Source: Methanocella_A sp964548585
Lineage (GTDB): Archaea; Halobacteriota; Methanocellia; Methanocellales; Methanocellaceae
Direction: 5' to 3'
DNA: 36,302 nucleotides
Assembly: GCA_964548585.1 (NCBI GenBank)
Contig: CAZJRS010000029.1
Location: 1 to 36,302 of the forward strand
In this document: one piece after another, positions 7,314 through 15,141 of the stretch
Numbering within the stretch: position 1 is the stretch's first letter
How the letters are laid out: every line of letters starts with the position of its first letter
Position numbers and translations under genes: made by a program
The notes under the pieces: generated by a model
Database searches by the model: none
Seen by the model: only the letters and a program-made list of their open reading frames with translations
Told to the model about the DNA's origin: nothing

Positions 7314-7383
7314 AGCAGGAAGAAAGATTTGAACTTTCGTTGACCATCGTGGGACGGCTGCATAGGCACTCTGCCATTCCTGC
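7314..7383 (-). tRNA. tRNA-Cys-like gene with altered, shortened anticodon arm
   Basis: This 70-nt element is clearly related to the tRNA-Cys at 7052-7122: acceptor GCAGGAA/TTCCTGC with U73, D-stem GCA/TGC, T-stem GAAAG/CTTTC around TTCAAAT. Two acceptor pairs (5-68 and 7-66) and one T-stem pair (51-63) differ from the normal tRNA by matched double changes, and a G-U pair has become A-U, so the stems appear to be maintained. The anticodon arm, however, is 16 instead of 17 nt (GCCGT, CCCACG, ATGGT): the GCA anticodon and U33 are gone, leaving a six-base loop, or an eight-base loop if the inner U-A pair is open. The second G of the D-loop GG is also lost. It may be a pseudogene, or a regulatory tRNA mimic. 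Confidence 0.7.
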
Positions 7384-7388
7384 GTTTC

Positions 7389-7402
7389 TTAACAATTGTT
7401 AA
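7389..7402. promoter_or_regulatory. Perfect palindrome TTAACAATTGTTAA before the tRNA-Cys-like gene
   Basis: The 14-base perfect palindrome ends six bases before the 5' end of the tRNA-Cys-like gene, with a TATA-like CTATAATATGC (about 7418-7428) further upstream on the minus strand. A repressor bound here would cover the transcription start. The same motif precedes each of the three wHTH genes at 23.8-25.05 kb. Confidence 0.65.
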
Positions 7403-7592
7403 TACCTGTGTGAAGCATATTATAGCTTTGGTATGCGGCAAATTCCGCTACAGGATATGTGGATACAGGATAGCCAATCATGTGTCAACTGGAGCTGGTA
7501 TTGCCGGGAAAACAAGTATCTTATAGCCATGCGGCATGTTCACCGGCATAGGATATATCAATTCATAGCCTTTGAATTTTTCAAGTGATCTC

Positions 7593-8522
7593 ATGCTGGA
7601 AAATCGCACGGTAAGCGTAAAAAGTAATGGCATGCTTTGGCTTATAGCTGGCCTGATCATCATCAACGCTTTCTGGGGCGCCTCGGGCGTAGCCGTCAAG
7701 GAGGCTTATCTCCAGCTAAATGCAGTCGAGATTGTCACCCTACGGTTCGTCCTCGCGACGCCATTGCTCCTCGCGGCGACCCTGCTGTGGAAAGGACGCA
7801 GCGCGCTGGCGATCGACCTGAGAGACATCCCGCGCTTTGTCTTCCTCGCCACGACCGGTATCACCCTGACCTTTTTCCTGTGGGTATGGGCGCTGGATTA
7901 TACGACAGCCACCAACTTCACCTTGATCTCTAACCTGGCGACCTTCTTTATCATATTCCTGTCTGTGGCGATGATCGGCGAAAAGCTGACGAAGAGCAAA
8001 GTGATCGGCGCCATCGTGGCCTTTAGCGGGCTAGGCCTGATCGTGACCAACGGTAATTTCGGGCTTGCCCCGCATTTCCTCGGCGATGCCCTTACGCTGG
8101 CCGGGGCTTTCTTCTGGGCAGTATACACCATCGTGGGCAAGAAGCTGAACGAAAAATACCAGGCCTTGACAGTGCTGAACTATGTATTCCTGTTCGCGTC
8201 GCTGGAACTCCTGCCGCTGTACTTTCTGTCACCGCATACGTCTCCGGTCGAGTTCACCGGACTCACCTGGATGTCCACGGGTTTCCTCGCCATCTGCTGT
8301 ACCATGATCGCGTTTCTGGTCTACCAGTATGGCCTCGAACGGTTATCGGCTTCGACAGTGGCTGTCTTTATCTACGTCATGCCGCTATCGGGAGTGGCGC
8401 TCGCAGCCTTGGTACTGGGCGAAGCTGTGACGGCCTATACGCTGCTTGGGGCAGCTCTCGTGATCTACGGGATGTATAAAGCGGAGAAAAAGAGTGGCCA
8501 TCGGGATATACCGGCTACTTGA
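7593..8522 (+). CDS. EamA/DMT-family membrane transporter
   Basis: 309 residues from the ATG at 7593; a TTG at 7572 and a later ATG at 7632 are alternatives, since no start has a strong ribosome site. Ten hydrophobic helices arranged as two repeats of five are visible, with the usual EamA features: AFWGASGVAVKEAYL near the start, FVLATPLLLAATLL, LGDALTLAGAFFWAVYTIVGKKL at the start of the second half, and a closing YTLLGAALVIYGMY. The family exports or imports small metabolites, including amino acids such as cysteine pathway intermediates in some bacteria. The substrate here cannot be told from sequence. Confidence 0.88.
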   Translation: MLENRTVSVKSNGMLWLIAGLIIINAFWGASGVAVKEAYLQLNAVEIVTLRFVLATPLLLAATLLWKGRSALAIDLRDIPRFVFLATTGITLTFFLWVWALDYTTATNFTLISNLATFFIIFLSVAMIGEKLTKSKVIGAIVAFSGLGLIVTNGNFGLAPHFLGDALTLAGAFFWAVYTIVGKKLNEKYQALTVLNYVFLFASLELLPLYFLSPHTSPVEFTGLTWMSTGFLAICCTMIAFLVYQYGLERLSASTVAVFIYVMPLSGVALAALVLGEAVTAYTLLGAALVIYGMYKAEKKSGHRDIPAT

Positions 8523-8649
8523 TCAGTATATTCTATCATCTGGCTGGCCTTTCCATAATAAGCACCTATCGACCCGATCCGGATCTCACTGTGGACAGGT
8601 AGGCTGATCGAGGTCCGCCTCTGATAAATGCTATACAGTATAATCGCTT

Positions 8650-9825
8650 CTACACAATACCTTTCAGCCGCAAAGCATCATGGAGCATCGAGTTACCGTC
8701 GCAAAGGTAGCAGTGGTTTTCAGTCCCTGCCGGTACCTTGCTATCTTTTACAATGTCCGCGGCTTCGAGGTTGGTCTCGGCGTACCACTCGGCGAACGGT
8801 GCCCGGTGGCCTGAGAGCCTGGAGCCGGGGTTGGGGGACCACACGAACGGGAGGACGTTAGCCCCTATGCCTGAGAGCGTTTTCACGCCTTCCAGGAAGG
8901 TCTCTTTAGGCTCCAGTCCGGTGACGAAGACCGCCCAGACATTACCCTCCCCGAACACCTGCACGGCCCGCTCGATGGAGCTGACGAACTCGCCGTGGGA
9001 GGTGGTCGCTGCCTTTCCGGGGCAGATGGCCTTGTAGTACTTCTCGTCCCACACCTCCATGGCGAAGCACAGCGCCCCGATGCCGGCCTGGTGGTAGCTT
9101 TCGATGGCGGCGCCCTTGGCGGGAGAGGGCAACAGCACACCCGGGATCGTGTCGAAGCCGGTGTGCTCCCGGATAGAGCCCAGTAGTCGGGAGACTATCT
9201 CAATCTCTTGCTTCTGGTTGATGCACCCTCCGGTGATGTTGACGTGCTTCGTGGTGCCTTCCGCCCAGGCGGCTGCGGCGACCTCACCTATTTCCACCGG
9301 GTCCTTCCACTTCAGCACCTGCCCGTAGACATCCTGGGTAGAGACCAGGTTACAGAACGCGCACTGCTCGTTCCGGGAGAAGTGGGAGCAGTAGTTCTGG
9401 TAGCAGAAGAAGAGATCGTCCTGGCCTCCAAGCTGGCCGACCTTGACCATGTCATGGCCCTTCGTGGTCTGCCGGGAGTAGAAGGCCGGCCGGTCGAACC
9501 ACCGCACCTCGCAGAGCTCCTCGGCGCCGTAGTGCAGTACCTGCCGCCCGTCCACCGTCTTGATGTGATACGGCGACCGGTGATTCATCCGGAACTGGAC
9601 CACGGTGCCGTCGGGCAGGGCGAAGTCATCAGGGGCCGGCAGACCGGCGTGGTTCTCGAAATCCCAGCCGAAGAGCCCGTGATTCTGCTCTTTGTAAACA
9701 GTTCCAAGACCAGCGAGGCTTGCTAGGTCGGCTCGGACGCCTTCGGTGAGGAGTGAAGCTTTGAGTAGAAGGTAGTTGTCCATGGAGGGGATGTTCGAGG
9801 GCAACGGGATATCTAGCTTGTACAA
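8650..9825 (-). CDS. Radical SAM protein with atypical Cys spacing, divergent from the nitrogenase-like operon
   Basis: About 391 residues from a TTG start at 9825, or 377 from the ATG at 9783; neither has a convincing ribosome site. A roughly 130-residue N-terminal domain precedes CYQNYCSHFSRNEQCAFC (Cys 141, 146, 155, 158), a CX4CX8CX2C arrangement unlike the common CX3CX2C and closer to Elp3-type spacing. A radical SAM barrel follows: HVNITGG (the GGE-like motif), AGIGALCFAMEVWD, VWAVFVTGLEPKETFLEG, VLPFVWSPNPGSRL. The C-terminus has CYLC, possibly an auxiliary cluster ligand. The gene shares a 200-base intergenic region with the nitrogenase-like operon, which suggests a role in its cofactor assembly or in the same pathway. 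It is not a recognisable NifB. Confidence 0.75.
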   Translation of the reverse strand: MYKLDIPLPSNIPSMDNYLLLKASLLTEGVRADLASLAGLGTVYKEQNHGLFGWDFENHAGLPAPDDFALPDGTVVQFRMNHRSPYHIKTVDGRQVLHYGAEELCEVRWFDRPAFYSRQTTKGHDMVKVGQLGGQDDLFFCYQNYCSHFSRNEQCAFCNLVSTQDVYGQVLKWKDPVEIGEVAAAAWAEGTTKHVNITGGCINQKQEIEIVSRLLGSIREHTGFDTIPGVLLPSPAKGAAIESYHQAGIGALCFAMEVWDEKYYKAICPGKAATTSHGEFVSSIERAVQVFGEGNVWAVFVTGLEPKETFLEGVKTLSGIGANVLPFVWSPNPGSRLSGHRAPFAEWYAETNLEAADIVKDSKVPAGTENHCYLCDGNSMLHDALRLKGIV

Positions 9826-9984
9826 CGGGCGATTATTGCCTCTATTAACGCATTACTCAGAATAGAATTAGGATAGAACGAGCAACTATTGCCCTGATTC
9901 TTTCCATTGTTGAAGCTCAAAGCCAATTCTTGCTCTCATTCTCCTCAAAATAGCATAGCTGCGCCAAGTATTGCTGATTGCTGA

Positions 9985-9996
9985 GCTTATATACCC
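9985..9996 (+). promoter_or_regulatory. TATA-box promoter of the nitrogenase-like operon
   Basis: GCTTATATACCC lies about 31-42 bases before the start codon at 10027, so the transcript would have a short leader containing the CCGGAG ribosome site. Confidence 0.6.
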
Positions 9997-10026
9997 CCCG
10001 AGGGCGACTGGAAACCGGAGATCTAC

Positions 10027-10995
10027 ATGGCAAAAACCAGAAACATCGCGATTTATGGAAAAGGCGGCATCGGAAAATCCACCACCTCTTCAAACATCAG
10101 TGCAGCACTCTCGGAGCAAGGGTTGAAGGTAATGCAGATCGGCTGCGATCCCAAGAGCGACTCGACGAACACGCTCAGGGGAGGCAAGTTCATACCGACC
10201 GTCCTGGACACTCTGCGGAGCAGCAAACGCGTGAACGTCGAAGACATTGTCCACGAAGGGTTCGGCGGGGTATTATGCGTTGAAGCCGGAGGCCCGGAGC
10301 CCGGAGTCGGCTGTGCAGGCAGAGGCATCATCACGGCTATCGAGCTGCTGAAACAGCAGAAGGTGTTCGATACCTACAAGCCTGACGTGGTCATCTACGA
10401 TGTCCTGGGCGACGTGGTCTGCGGCGGCTTCGGCATCCCCATCAGGGAAGGCGTGGCCGAGCAGGTCTACACGGTAAGCTCTTCCGATTTCATGGCCATC
10501 TACGCGGCCAACAACCTGTTGAAAGGCATCAAGAAGTACGCCAACAGCGGCGGTGCTTTGTTTAGCGGTATCATCGCGAACTCGATGAACCTGCCCGTCC
10601 AGCGGGAGATCATCGATGACTTTGCAAGCCAAACGAAAACGACCATCGCAGAGTACGTGCCCCGCTCCCTTACGGTCACGAAGTGCGAACTGAAGGGAAG
10701 GACGGTCATAGAAGGGGACCCGGACTCGGAGCAGGCCGACATATACAGGAAGCTGGCAAAGAAGATCGTGAGTAACCAGGACCGGTACGTCCCGGCGCCG
10801 CTGGAAGTCAATCAGCTGACAACGTGGGCGGAAAGCTGGTCCGAAAGGATGCTCGATCAGCGGGAAGATCCTGCTCATGTGAAGTGTCAGCTAGAGTGTG
10901 TAGTGCCCGGCGCGGAGCCCATCATCGCAAAGCCGGTCTCTGTTAAGTCAATCACATCAACATCGAAGGCAAAGAAAGCAGTGAAAGGAGTGTAA
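10027..10995 (+). CDS. NifH-like nitrogenase-superfamily Fe protein (methylthio-alkane reductase MarH-like)
   Basis: 322 residues. It has a full NifH core: P-loop YGKGGIGKSTTSSN (residues 10-23), GCDPKSDST switch region, GGPEPGVGCAGRG with cluster ligand Cys 96, and DVLGDVVCGGF with cluster ligand Cys 132. The Fe protein is a homodimer with one bridging 4Fe-4S cluster and passes electrons to its DK partner with ATP hydrolysis. A C-terminal extension (about residues 265-322) ending in a Lys/Thr/Ser-rich tail is longer than in NifH. CAGRG retains the Arg equivalent to the ADP-ribosylation site. Only one base separates its stop from the D gene. No NifI PII proteins, NifB or NifEN are nearby, so nitrogen fixation is unlikely. 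CfbC is the alternative, but that pathway uses one D protein. Confidence 0.85.
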   Translation: MAKTRNIAIYGKGGIGKSTTSSNISAALSEQGLKVMQIGCDPKSDSTNTLRGGKFIPTVLDTLRSSKRVNVEDIVHEGFGGVLCVEAGGPEPGVGCAGRGIITAIELLKQQKVFDTYKPDVVIYDVLGDVVCGGFGIPIREGVAEQVYTVSSSDFMAIYAANNLLKGIKKYANSGGALFSGIIANSMNLPVQREIIDDFASQTKTTIAEYVPRSLTVTKCELKGRTVIEGDPDSEQADIYRKLAKKIVSNQDRYVPAPLEVNQLTTWAESWSERMLDQREDPAHVKCQLECVVPGAEPIIAKPVSVKSITSTSKAKKAVKGV

Positions 10996-10996
10996 C

Positions 10997-12538
10997 ATGC
11001 ACGCAGGACATGATCCAAAACCCCACATAGTCGACGAGCACATCAACCTCGCGGAATCCACCTGTCCGAACAGAGAAGAGCGAGCCAATGGCATCAATGT
11101 ATACTATGGGAAAGCATCTGACCTGTTGAAGGATGCCCGGGCCGGGAACCTGAAACAGTGTGAACGTAAGTTTCAGCAGACTTCTGGCTGTGTGCTGAAC
11201 TTCTACCTGACAGTAAGAGTGAACACAATCCGCGATGCCGCCATCATCTACCACGCCCCGGTAGGCTGCTCCTGTGCATCGCTCGGCTACCGGGAGATGT
11301 TCCAGCATATCCCATCCACGCTGGGCGCACCGGTAAACTACGACCTGCACTGGATGACCACGAACCTGAACGAGAAGGATGTCGTCTACGGTGCGACGGA
11401 CAAGCTGAAGGAGGCAGTCCTGGAGGCACAGCGCCGGTATAACCCGAAGGCCATCTTCATCCTCACTTCATGCGCTTCCGGCATCATCGGAGAGGACATC
11501 GAAGGGGCGGTGAACGAAATCCAGCCGTCAGTGACTGCGAAGATCGTGCCGATCCATTGCGAGGGCATCCGCTCCAGGCTGGTCCAGACCGGCTATGACG
11601 CCTTCTGGCATGCCGTACTCAAGTACCTCGTCCGAAAGCCCGAGAAAAAGCAGAAATATCTGGTCAACGTAGCGAGCATGCTGTCATATACCTGGCAGGA
11701 TCGCCTTGAGATCAAGCGCCTGTTAGGCCTGATGGGCCTGAGGGTCAACTTCGTGCCCGAGTTCGCAACAGTAGAACAGTTCGAACAGCTCTCTGAGGCT
11801 GCCGTGACTGCTCCTTTGTGTCCGACTTACACGGATTACCTGTCCCGTGGCTTACAGCAGGAATACGGAGTGCCATACTTCATGTACCCGTCGCCGATGG
11901 GCTTCGCGAACACCGATGGGTGGCTGCGCAAGATCGCCGAGTACACTGGAAAGGAGAAGGAAGCAGAGATCGTAATTGCCGCTGAGCACAAGAAGTGGGA
12001 TTCAAAGCTGAAGGCGATTCGCGAGGAATTCGAGAACATCAAACCCAATGGAGAGAAGGTAGAAGTCCTCGGAGCCCTGGGCCAGGGGAGACTGCTCGCT
12101 CAGGTGCCGTACTTTGATGAGCTGGGCGTGAAATCCTCGGCAGCTATGTGCCAGGACTACGACAACCTCATCATCGACGAGCTGCAAAAAGTAGTCGAAA
12201 CAGTAGGCGATTTCAACATCCTGGTGAACACGTTCCAGGCTGCGGAGCAGGCCCATATCAACCGGAGGCTCGACCCAGACATGACCCTAACCTGCCCGTT
12301 CCAAGGAAGCTCGTATAAGAGGCTGAAAGGTGTCACCCGGGTGCATGCTCTCCGTGGAGACGCTAATATATGGGCCCAGCAGAGCGCCTACGCCGGTGCA
12401 GTTGCCTATGGTAACTTCCTGCTACAGGCGTTCAAGAGCACAACCCTTCAGAGAACTATGAAAGAGAACACAAAGGACAGCTACAAGTCCTGGTATTACG
12501 AGCAGGAAAATCCCCTGTACTTCCTGGATAATGAGTAG
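10997..12538 (+). CDS. NifD-like subunit of a nitrogenase-superfamily reductase (MarD-like)
   Basis: 513 residues, close to NifD in length. The three P-cluster-type Cys are present (TSGC65, VGC91, TSC159). The cofactor ligands of NifD also have equivalents: Cys 275 in APLCPT, aligned before QQEYGVPYF and LRKIAEYTGK as in NifD, and His 450 in RVHALRG, aligned with the MHSW segment. CfbD, DPOR and COR lack this pair, so a FeMo-co-like or L-cluster-like cofactor is plausible here. AGVPYF and GEDIEGAV match the family. Mar enzymes reduce methylthio-alkanes to methanethiol and alkanes for methionine synthesis, and use nitrogenase-type clusters. The assignment to Mar rests on group-IV-like features and on the sulfur-gene neighbourhood. 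AGGAG precedes the start. Confidence 0.75.
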   Translation: MHAGHDPKPHIVDEHINLAESTCPNREERANGINVYYGKASDLLKDARAGNLKQCERKFQQTSGCVLNFYLTVRVNTIRDAAIIYHAPVGCSCASLGYREMFQHIPSTLGAPVNYDLHWMTTNLNEKDVVYGATDKLKEAVLEAQRRYNPKAIFILTSCASGIIGEDIEGAVNEIQPSVTAKIVPIHCEGIRSRLVQTGYDAFWHAVLKYLVRKPEKKQKYLVNVASMLSYTWQDRLEIKRLLGLMGLRVNFVPEFATVEQFEQLSEAAVTAPLCPTYTDYLSRGLQQEYGVPYFMYPSPMGFANTDGWLRKIAEYTGKEKEAEIVIAAEHKKWDSKLKAIREEFENIKPNGEKVEVLGALGQGRLLAQVPYFDELGVKSSAAMCQDYDNLIIDELQKVVETVGDFNILVNTFQAAEQAHINRRLDPDMTLTCPFQGSSYKRLKGVTRVHALRGDANIWAQQSAYAGAVAYGNFLLQAFKSTTLQRTMKENTKDSYKSWYYEQENPLYFLDNE

Positions 12539-12546
12539 GTGAAAAC

Positions 12547-13887
12547 GTGACAGAAATAGAAACCAAAGTAAACGAGGACAAATACCCGGAGATCGTAGAG
12601 GCGCCCCGGTACACTTGCTCGCTTGGCGGAGCGTATATCACGACAACTGGCGTATACGGGGCTGTGCCCATCCTTCACGCGGGAGCAGGCTGTGGCATCG
12701 CGCAGCTGCTGGGCGTATTCTATGCAGCGGGAGAGAATGCCGCAGGTGGCCAGGGCGGCACAAGCACGCCTTGCACCTGCCTCATCGAGAAGCACGTGAT
12801 CTTCGGCGGCGAAGACAAGCTCAGAAAGCTGATCGACTCTACGCTACAGCTCATGGAAGGTGACCTGTACGTGGTCATCTCAGGCTGTGTACCGGCGCTG
12901 ATCGGTGACGATGCGGAGGCTGTGGTCAAAGAGTTCAAGGACAGGGCCGATGTGATCTACGTCAACACGGCAGGGTTTAAGGGCAACACCTACGATGGTT
13001 ACGAGGACTTCCTCGGAGATGTCGCCGATCAGCTCCTCGAGCCGCTGCCCAAAAAGAAGAAAGTCGTGAACATCCTCGGCATTGTCCCATTCCAGCACAT
13101 ATTCTGGAAGGGCGACCTTAACACTGTGAAAGAACTGCTGGCCAAGATCGGGGTCGAGGCAAACATCTTGTTCACCCAGTTCGACGGAGTGAAAAGGCTT
13201 AAGGAAATACCGGAGGCTGAGCTGAACATCGTCCTCTCCACCTGGAACGGCCATAAAACTGCGGAGAAACTTAAGGAAAAGTTCGACCAGGAATACCTCT
13301 CGTTCCCCAATGTTCCCATAGGGCCCAAGCAGACCACCGAGTTCCTCCGGGCAGTCGCTAAGAAGCTCAATGTTCCGAAGAAAGACGTGGAAAAGGTCAT
13401 AGCCGAAGAGGAGAAAAGGGCCTACCGCTGGGTAGAGTACCTGACGGACGCGATCATCATCGGCCTGCCACACCCGTACGCCGCCTTCGTCGGCGACACC
13501 AACACGGTGATAGGCATAACCAAGTTCCTGGCTAACGAATGTGGTTACCTCCCGGAGATTATCCAGATAACGGACGAGCCGCCTGAGGGTGCAAGGGAGC
13601 GGATCAGGCACGAGCTGACCGATAAGATCGAGTCAGCCTTTAAACCGGACATCATATTCGAGAAGGATGCCTTTAAGATCAGGGAGAACCTGCGAAACAG
13701 AAGCTTCCAGGTCATGCTGGCTTCTTCGCTGGAGAAATGGCCGGCGGCCAAGGAATTTGGCGTCTCACACCTGAGCATCTCGTTCCCGATGTACGACAGG
13801 GTGATCGTCGAGCGGACGTACGCCGGATATAGAGGCGGAACAGGCTTGCTGGAAGATCTCTTATCGAAGTACCAGGGGCCGCTGTGA
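12547..13887 (+). CDS. NifK-like subunit of a nitrogenase-superfamily reductase (MarK-like)
   Basis: 446 residues from a GTG start, eight bases after the D gene. P-cluster-type ligands are Cys 24 (RYTCSLGGAY), Cys 49 (AGAGCG) and Cys 114 (VISGCVPALIGDD). VILHAGAGCG-type and FGGEDKLRK segments match NifK (GGxxxL). The C-terminal part has PHPYAAFVGDTN, IGITKFLANECGYLPE, and HLSISFPMYDRVIVERTYAGYRGG, typical of K subunits. Unlike NifK there is no long N-terminal extension, as in group IV homologues. The protein should form an alpha2beta2 complex with the D subunit. The last gene of the operon is followed by a strong terminator at 13914. Confidence 0.78.
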   Translation: MTEIETKVNEDKYPEIVEAPRYTCSLGGAYITTTGVYGAVPILHAGAGCGIAQLLGVFYAAGENAAGGQGGTSTPCTCLIEKHVIFGGEDKLRKLIDSTLQLMEGDLYVVISGCVPALIGDDAEAVVKEFKDRADVIYVNTAGFKGNTYDGYEDFLGDVADQLLEPLPKKKKVVNILGIVPFQHIFWKGDLNTVKELLAKIGVEANILFTQFDGVKRLKEIPEAELNIVLSTWNGHKTAEKLKEKFDQEYLSFPNVPIGPKQTTEFLRAVAKKLNVPKKDVEKVIAEEEKRAYRWVEYLTDAIIIGLPHPYAAFVGDTNTVIGITKFLANECGYLPEIIQITDEPPEGARERIRHELTDKIESAFKPDIIFEKDAFKIRENLRNRSFQVMLASSLEKWPAAKEFGVSHLSISFPMYDRVIVERTYAGYRGGTGLLEDLLSKYQGPL

Positions 13888-13913
13888 ATTAAGATCAGGG
13901 CTCGCCGAAAAAC

Positions 13914-13968
13914 GGGAGCGATCAGGTAACGACGACTACATCGCACCTGGCGCTTCCCTTTCTTTTTT
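13914..13968 (+). terminator. Terminator of the nitrogenase-like operon
   Basis: GGGAGCG (13914-13920) pairs with CGCTTCCC (13951-13958), with an inner CAGGT/ACCTG stem, followed by TTTCTTTTTT. It starts 27 bases after the K stop codon. Confidence 0.75.
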
Positions 13969-14084
13969 AAGAATAATAATGACTTAAAGCAGTTCCGTTC
14001 CTGAAGGACTGATATTGTTGAGGAGCCTGTAAACCGAAGCCGGTGTCTCTCTCGATCATGCCGCCATGGCCGGCATTAATAATC

Positions 14085-14124
14085 TGCCAAATTTGCCATA
14101 ATACCAGCTATTAACTATTGTTTA
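14085..14124 (+). promoter_or_regulatory. Intergenic promoter with two shared motifs
   Basis: TGCCAAATTTGCCATAATACC (14085-14105) combines the AAATTTTGCC-like motif with a TATA-like stretch, and TTAACTATTGTTTA (14111-14124) is a 13-of-14 match to the TTAAC-N4-GTTAA palindrome. No annotated gene follows for more than 250 bases on this strand, so the promoter may drive a small RNA or a tiny protein. Confidence 0.45.
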
Positions 14125-14171
14125 GCGTATCAGTGAATGGTGTAAAATGCGGAAAACAGCCTTTACATCTG

Positions 14172-14242
14172 GCGGCCCGGCTTTTAAACATACCCGCACA
14201 CCAGTTCAAACCTACACCTCTCGTTTAGCAAAGCCGGACCGC
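14172..14242 (+). ncRNA. Candidate structured RNA in a long intergenic region
   Basis: GCGGCCCGGCTTT (14172-14184) pairs with AAAGCCGGACCGC (14230-14242) with one mismatch, and TAAAC/GTTTA extends the stem after a small bulge, leaving a loop of about 33 bases. It lies 45 bases after a candidate promoter. A 32-codon frame (14147-14245, starting MRKTAFTSGG) covers the same stretch and is an alternative. It is not a tRNA: the stem is too long and no T-arm fits. The rest of 13970-14384 shows nothing else I can name. Confidence 0.4.
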
Positions 14243-14384
14243 TAGTTGTTGTTAACATGCCATCAGATCACCGGGGCTATCGATCACCAGGACTTGTTTT
14301 AACGGGCTACGATTAGTAATCTTCTAACCAATCATCAAAAAAGCCAGAAGGGAGCGGTGGTGGACTCCCCGCGGGTTTGGTAAA

Positions 14385-14900
14385 CTATAGTGATATCAGC
14401 GTGGGGTTAGCCATGCCGAAGATCATCGCGATATGAGCTACCACCAGGAATCCCGCAAGCAGTATGAAGTGTAACTTCATCCGGTTCTCTTTGGTATAGC
14501 CTTTGCCGAGGATACCCGCCTCAGTCAGCGTGATGCCGAACAGGAAGATGACGCCGCTCAGGTAGAATCCGACTGCCAGCAGGTCAATGATGCCTCTCCA
14601 CTGGATCGACGGCACGACGAAGATCGTCAGATAAAGGAAGACGCCCAGGAAATATACTCCCAGCACGGAGCCGATCCACTTGTTGGCATCGCGAAGCGGG
14701 CCGTCGTAGAGCCGGCTGAAGATCACGAAGAACTCGGATACGGTCAGTGCCTCAGCCAGAATGACCGGGATCGCCATGAAGAGGATCAGGTTCCAGGGCT
14801 GGTTGTCCATCAACAGTCCCATGTAGTGGGTAATACCGGCGCCCATATCTGCCGCAGGAGGCGCAGTGGTCGCCATTTGCATTGCTGCTTCCAGTAACAT
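14385..14900 (-). CDS. Membrane protein with four or five helices, unknown function
   Basis: About 171 residues from the ATG at 14900, which has GGAG nine bases upstream; a GTG six bases earlier is possible. Helices are visible around NLILFMAIPVILAEALTVSEFFVIF, WIGSVLGVYFLGVFLYLTIFVV, IDLLAVGFYLSGVIFLFGITL and LHFILLAGFLVVAHIAMIFGM. Polar and charged residues inside helices (LAEALTVSEFF) hint at transport or electron transfer through a bound group. I do not recognise the family with certainty. A TTTAGTAAATAAAG/TACTTTAAAG-rich stretch upstream (about 14938-14975) probably holds its promoter. Confidence 0.65.
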   Translation of the reverse strand: MLLEAAMQMATTAPPAADMGAGITHYMGLLMDNQPWNLILFMAIPVILAEALTVSEFFVIFSRLYDGPLRDANKWIGSVLGVYFLGVFLYLTIFVVPSIQWRGIIDLLAVGFYLSGVIFLFGITLTEAGILGKGYTKENRMKLHFILLAGFLVVAHIAMIFGMANPTLISL

Positions 14901-15141
14901 ATACACATCTCCAGTGATGTATTTACTATGAAGCCACTTTAGTAAATAAAGTATTTATACTACCTACTTTAAAGTTTGAAAGCTACTATTCAAGCAGGAA
15001 GCGAGCATGAAGATCCCTTGATGTCGCTCCTGAAGCGGGCGGCATCCCGGGACACGAGGATAACAAATCAGCTTGTCGAAGTAGAGAGACCTCCCGGATT
15101 CGTTTGCCGCAATCGGAAAAGCCATGTGAAAACCGGGGAAA

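Noticed and set aside
9208..9726. Plus-strand frame of 172 codons inside the radical SAM gene
   Set aside because: Shadow frame; the minus strand carries the Cys motif and barrel features.
10027..13887. Assignment of the HDK genes as CfbC/CfbD of coenzyme F430 synthesis
   Set aside because: CfbD is a single subunit without the cofactor Cys/His pair; here D and K are separate and the D protein keeps Cys 275 and His 450. Sirohydrochlorin-pathway genes are absent from the window.
10027..13887. True nitrogenase (nif) operon
   Set aside because: No nifI, nifE, nifN or nifB in the neighbourhood, K lacks the NifK N-terminal extension, and the surrounding genes are for sulfur metabolism.
14172..14242. 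tRNA gene in the 14.2 kb hairpin
   Set aside because: The terminal stem is 13 bp and no anticodon or T-arm can be folded, despite a GTTCAAAC-like stretch in the loop.
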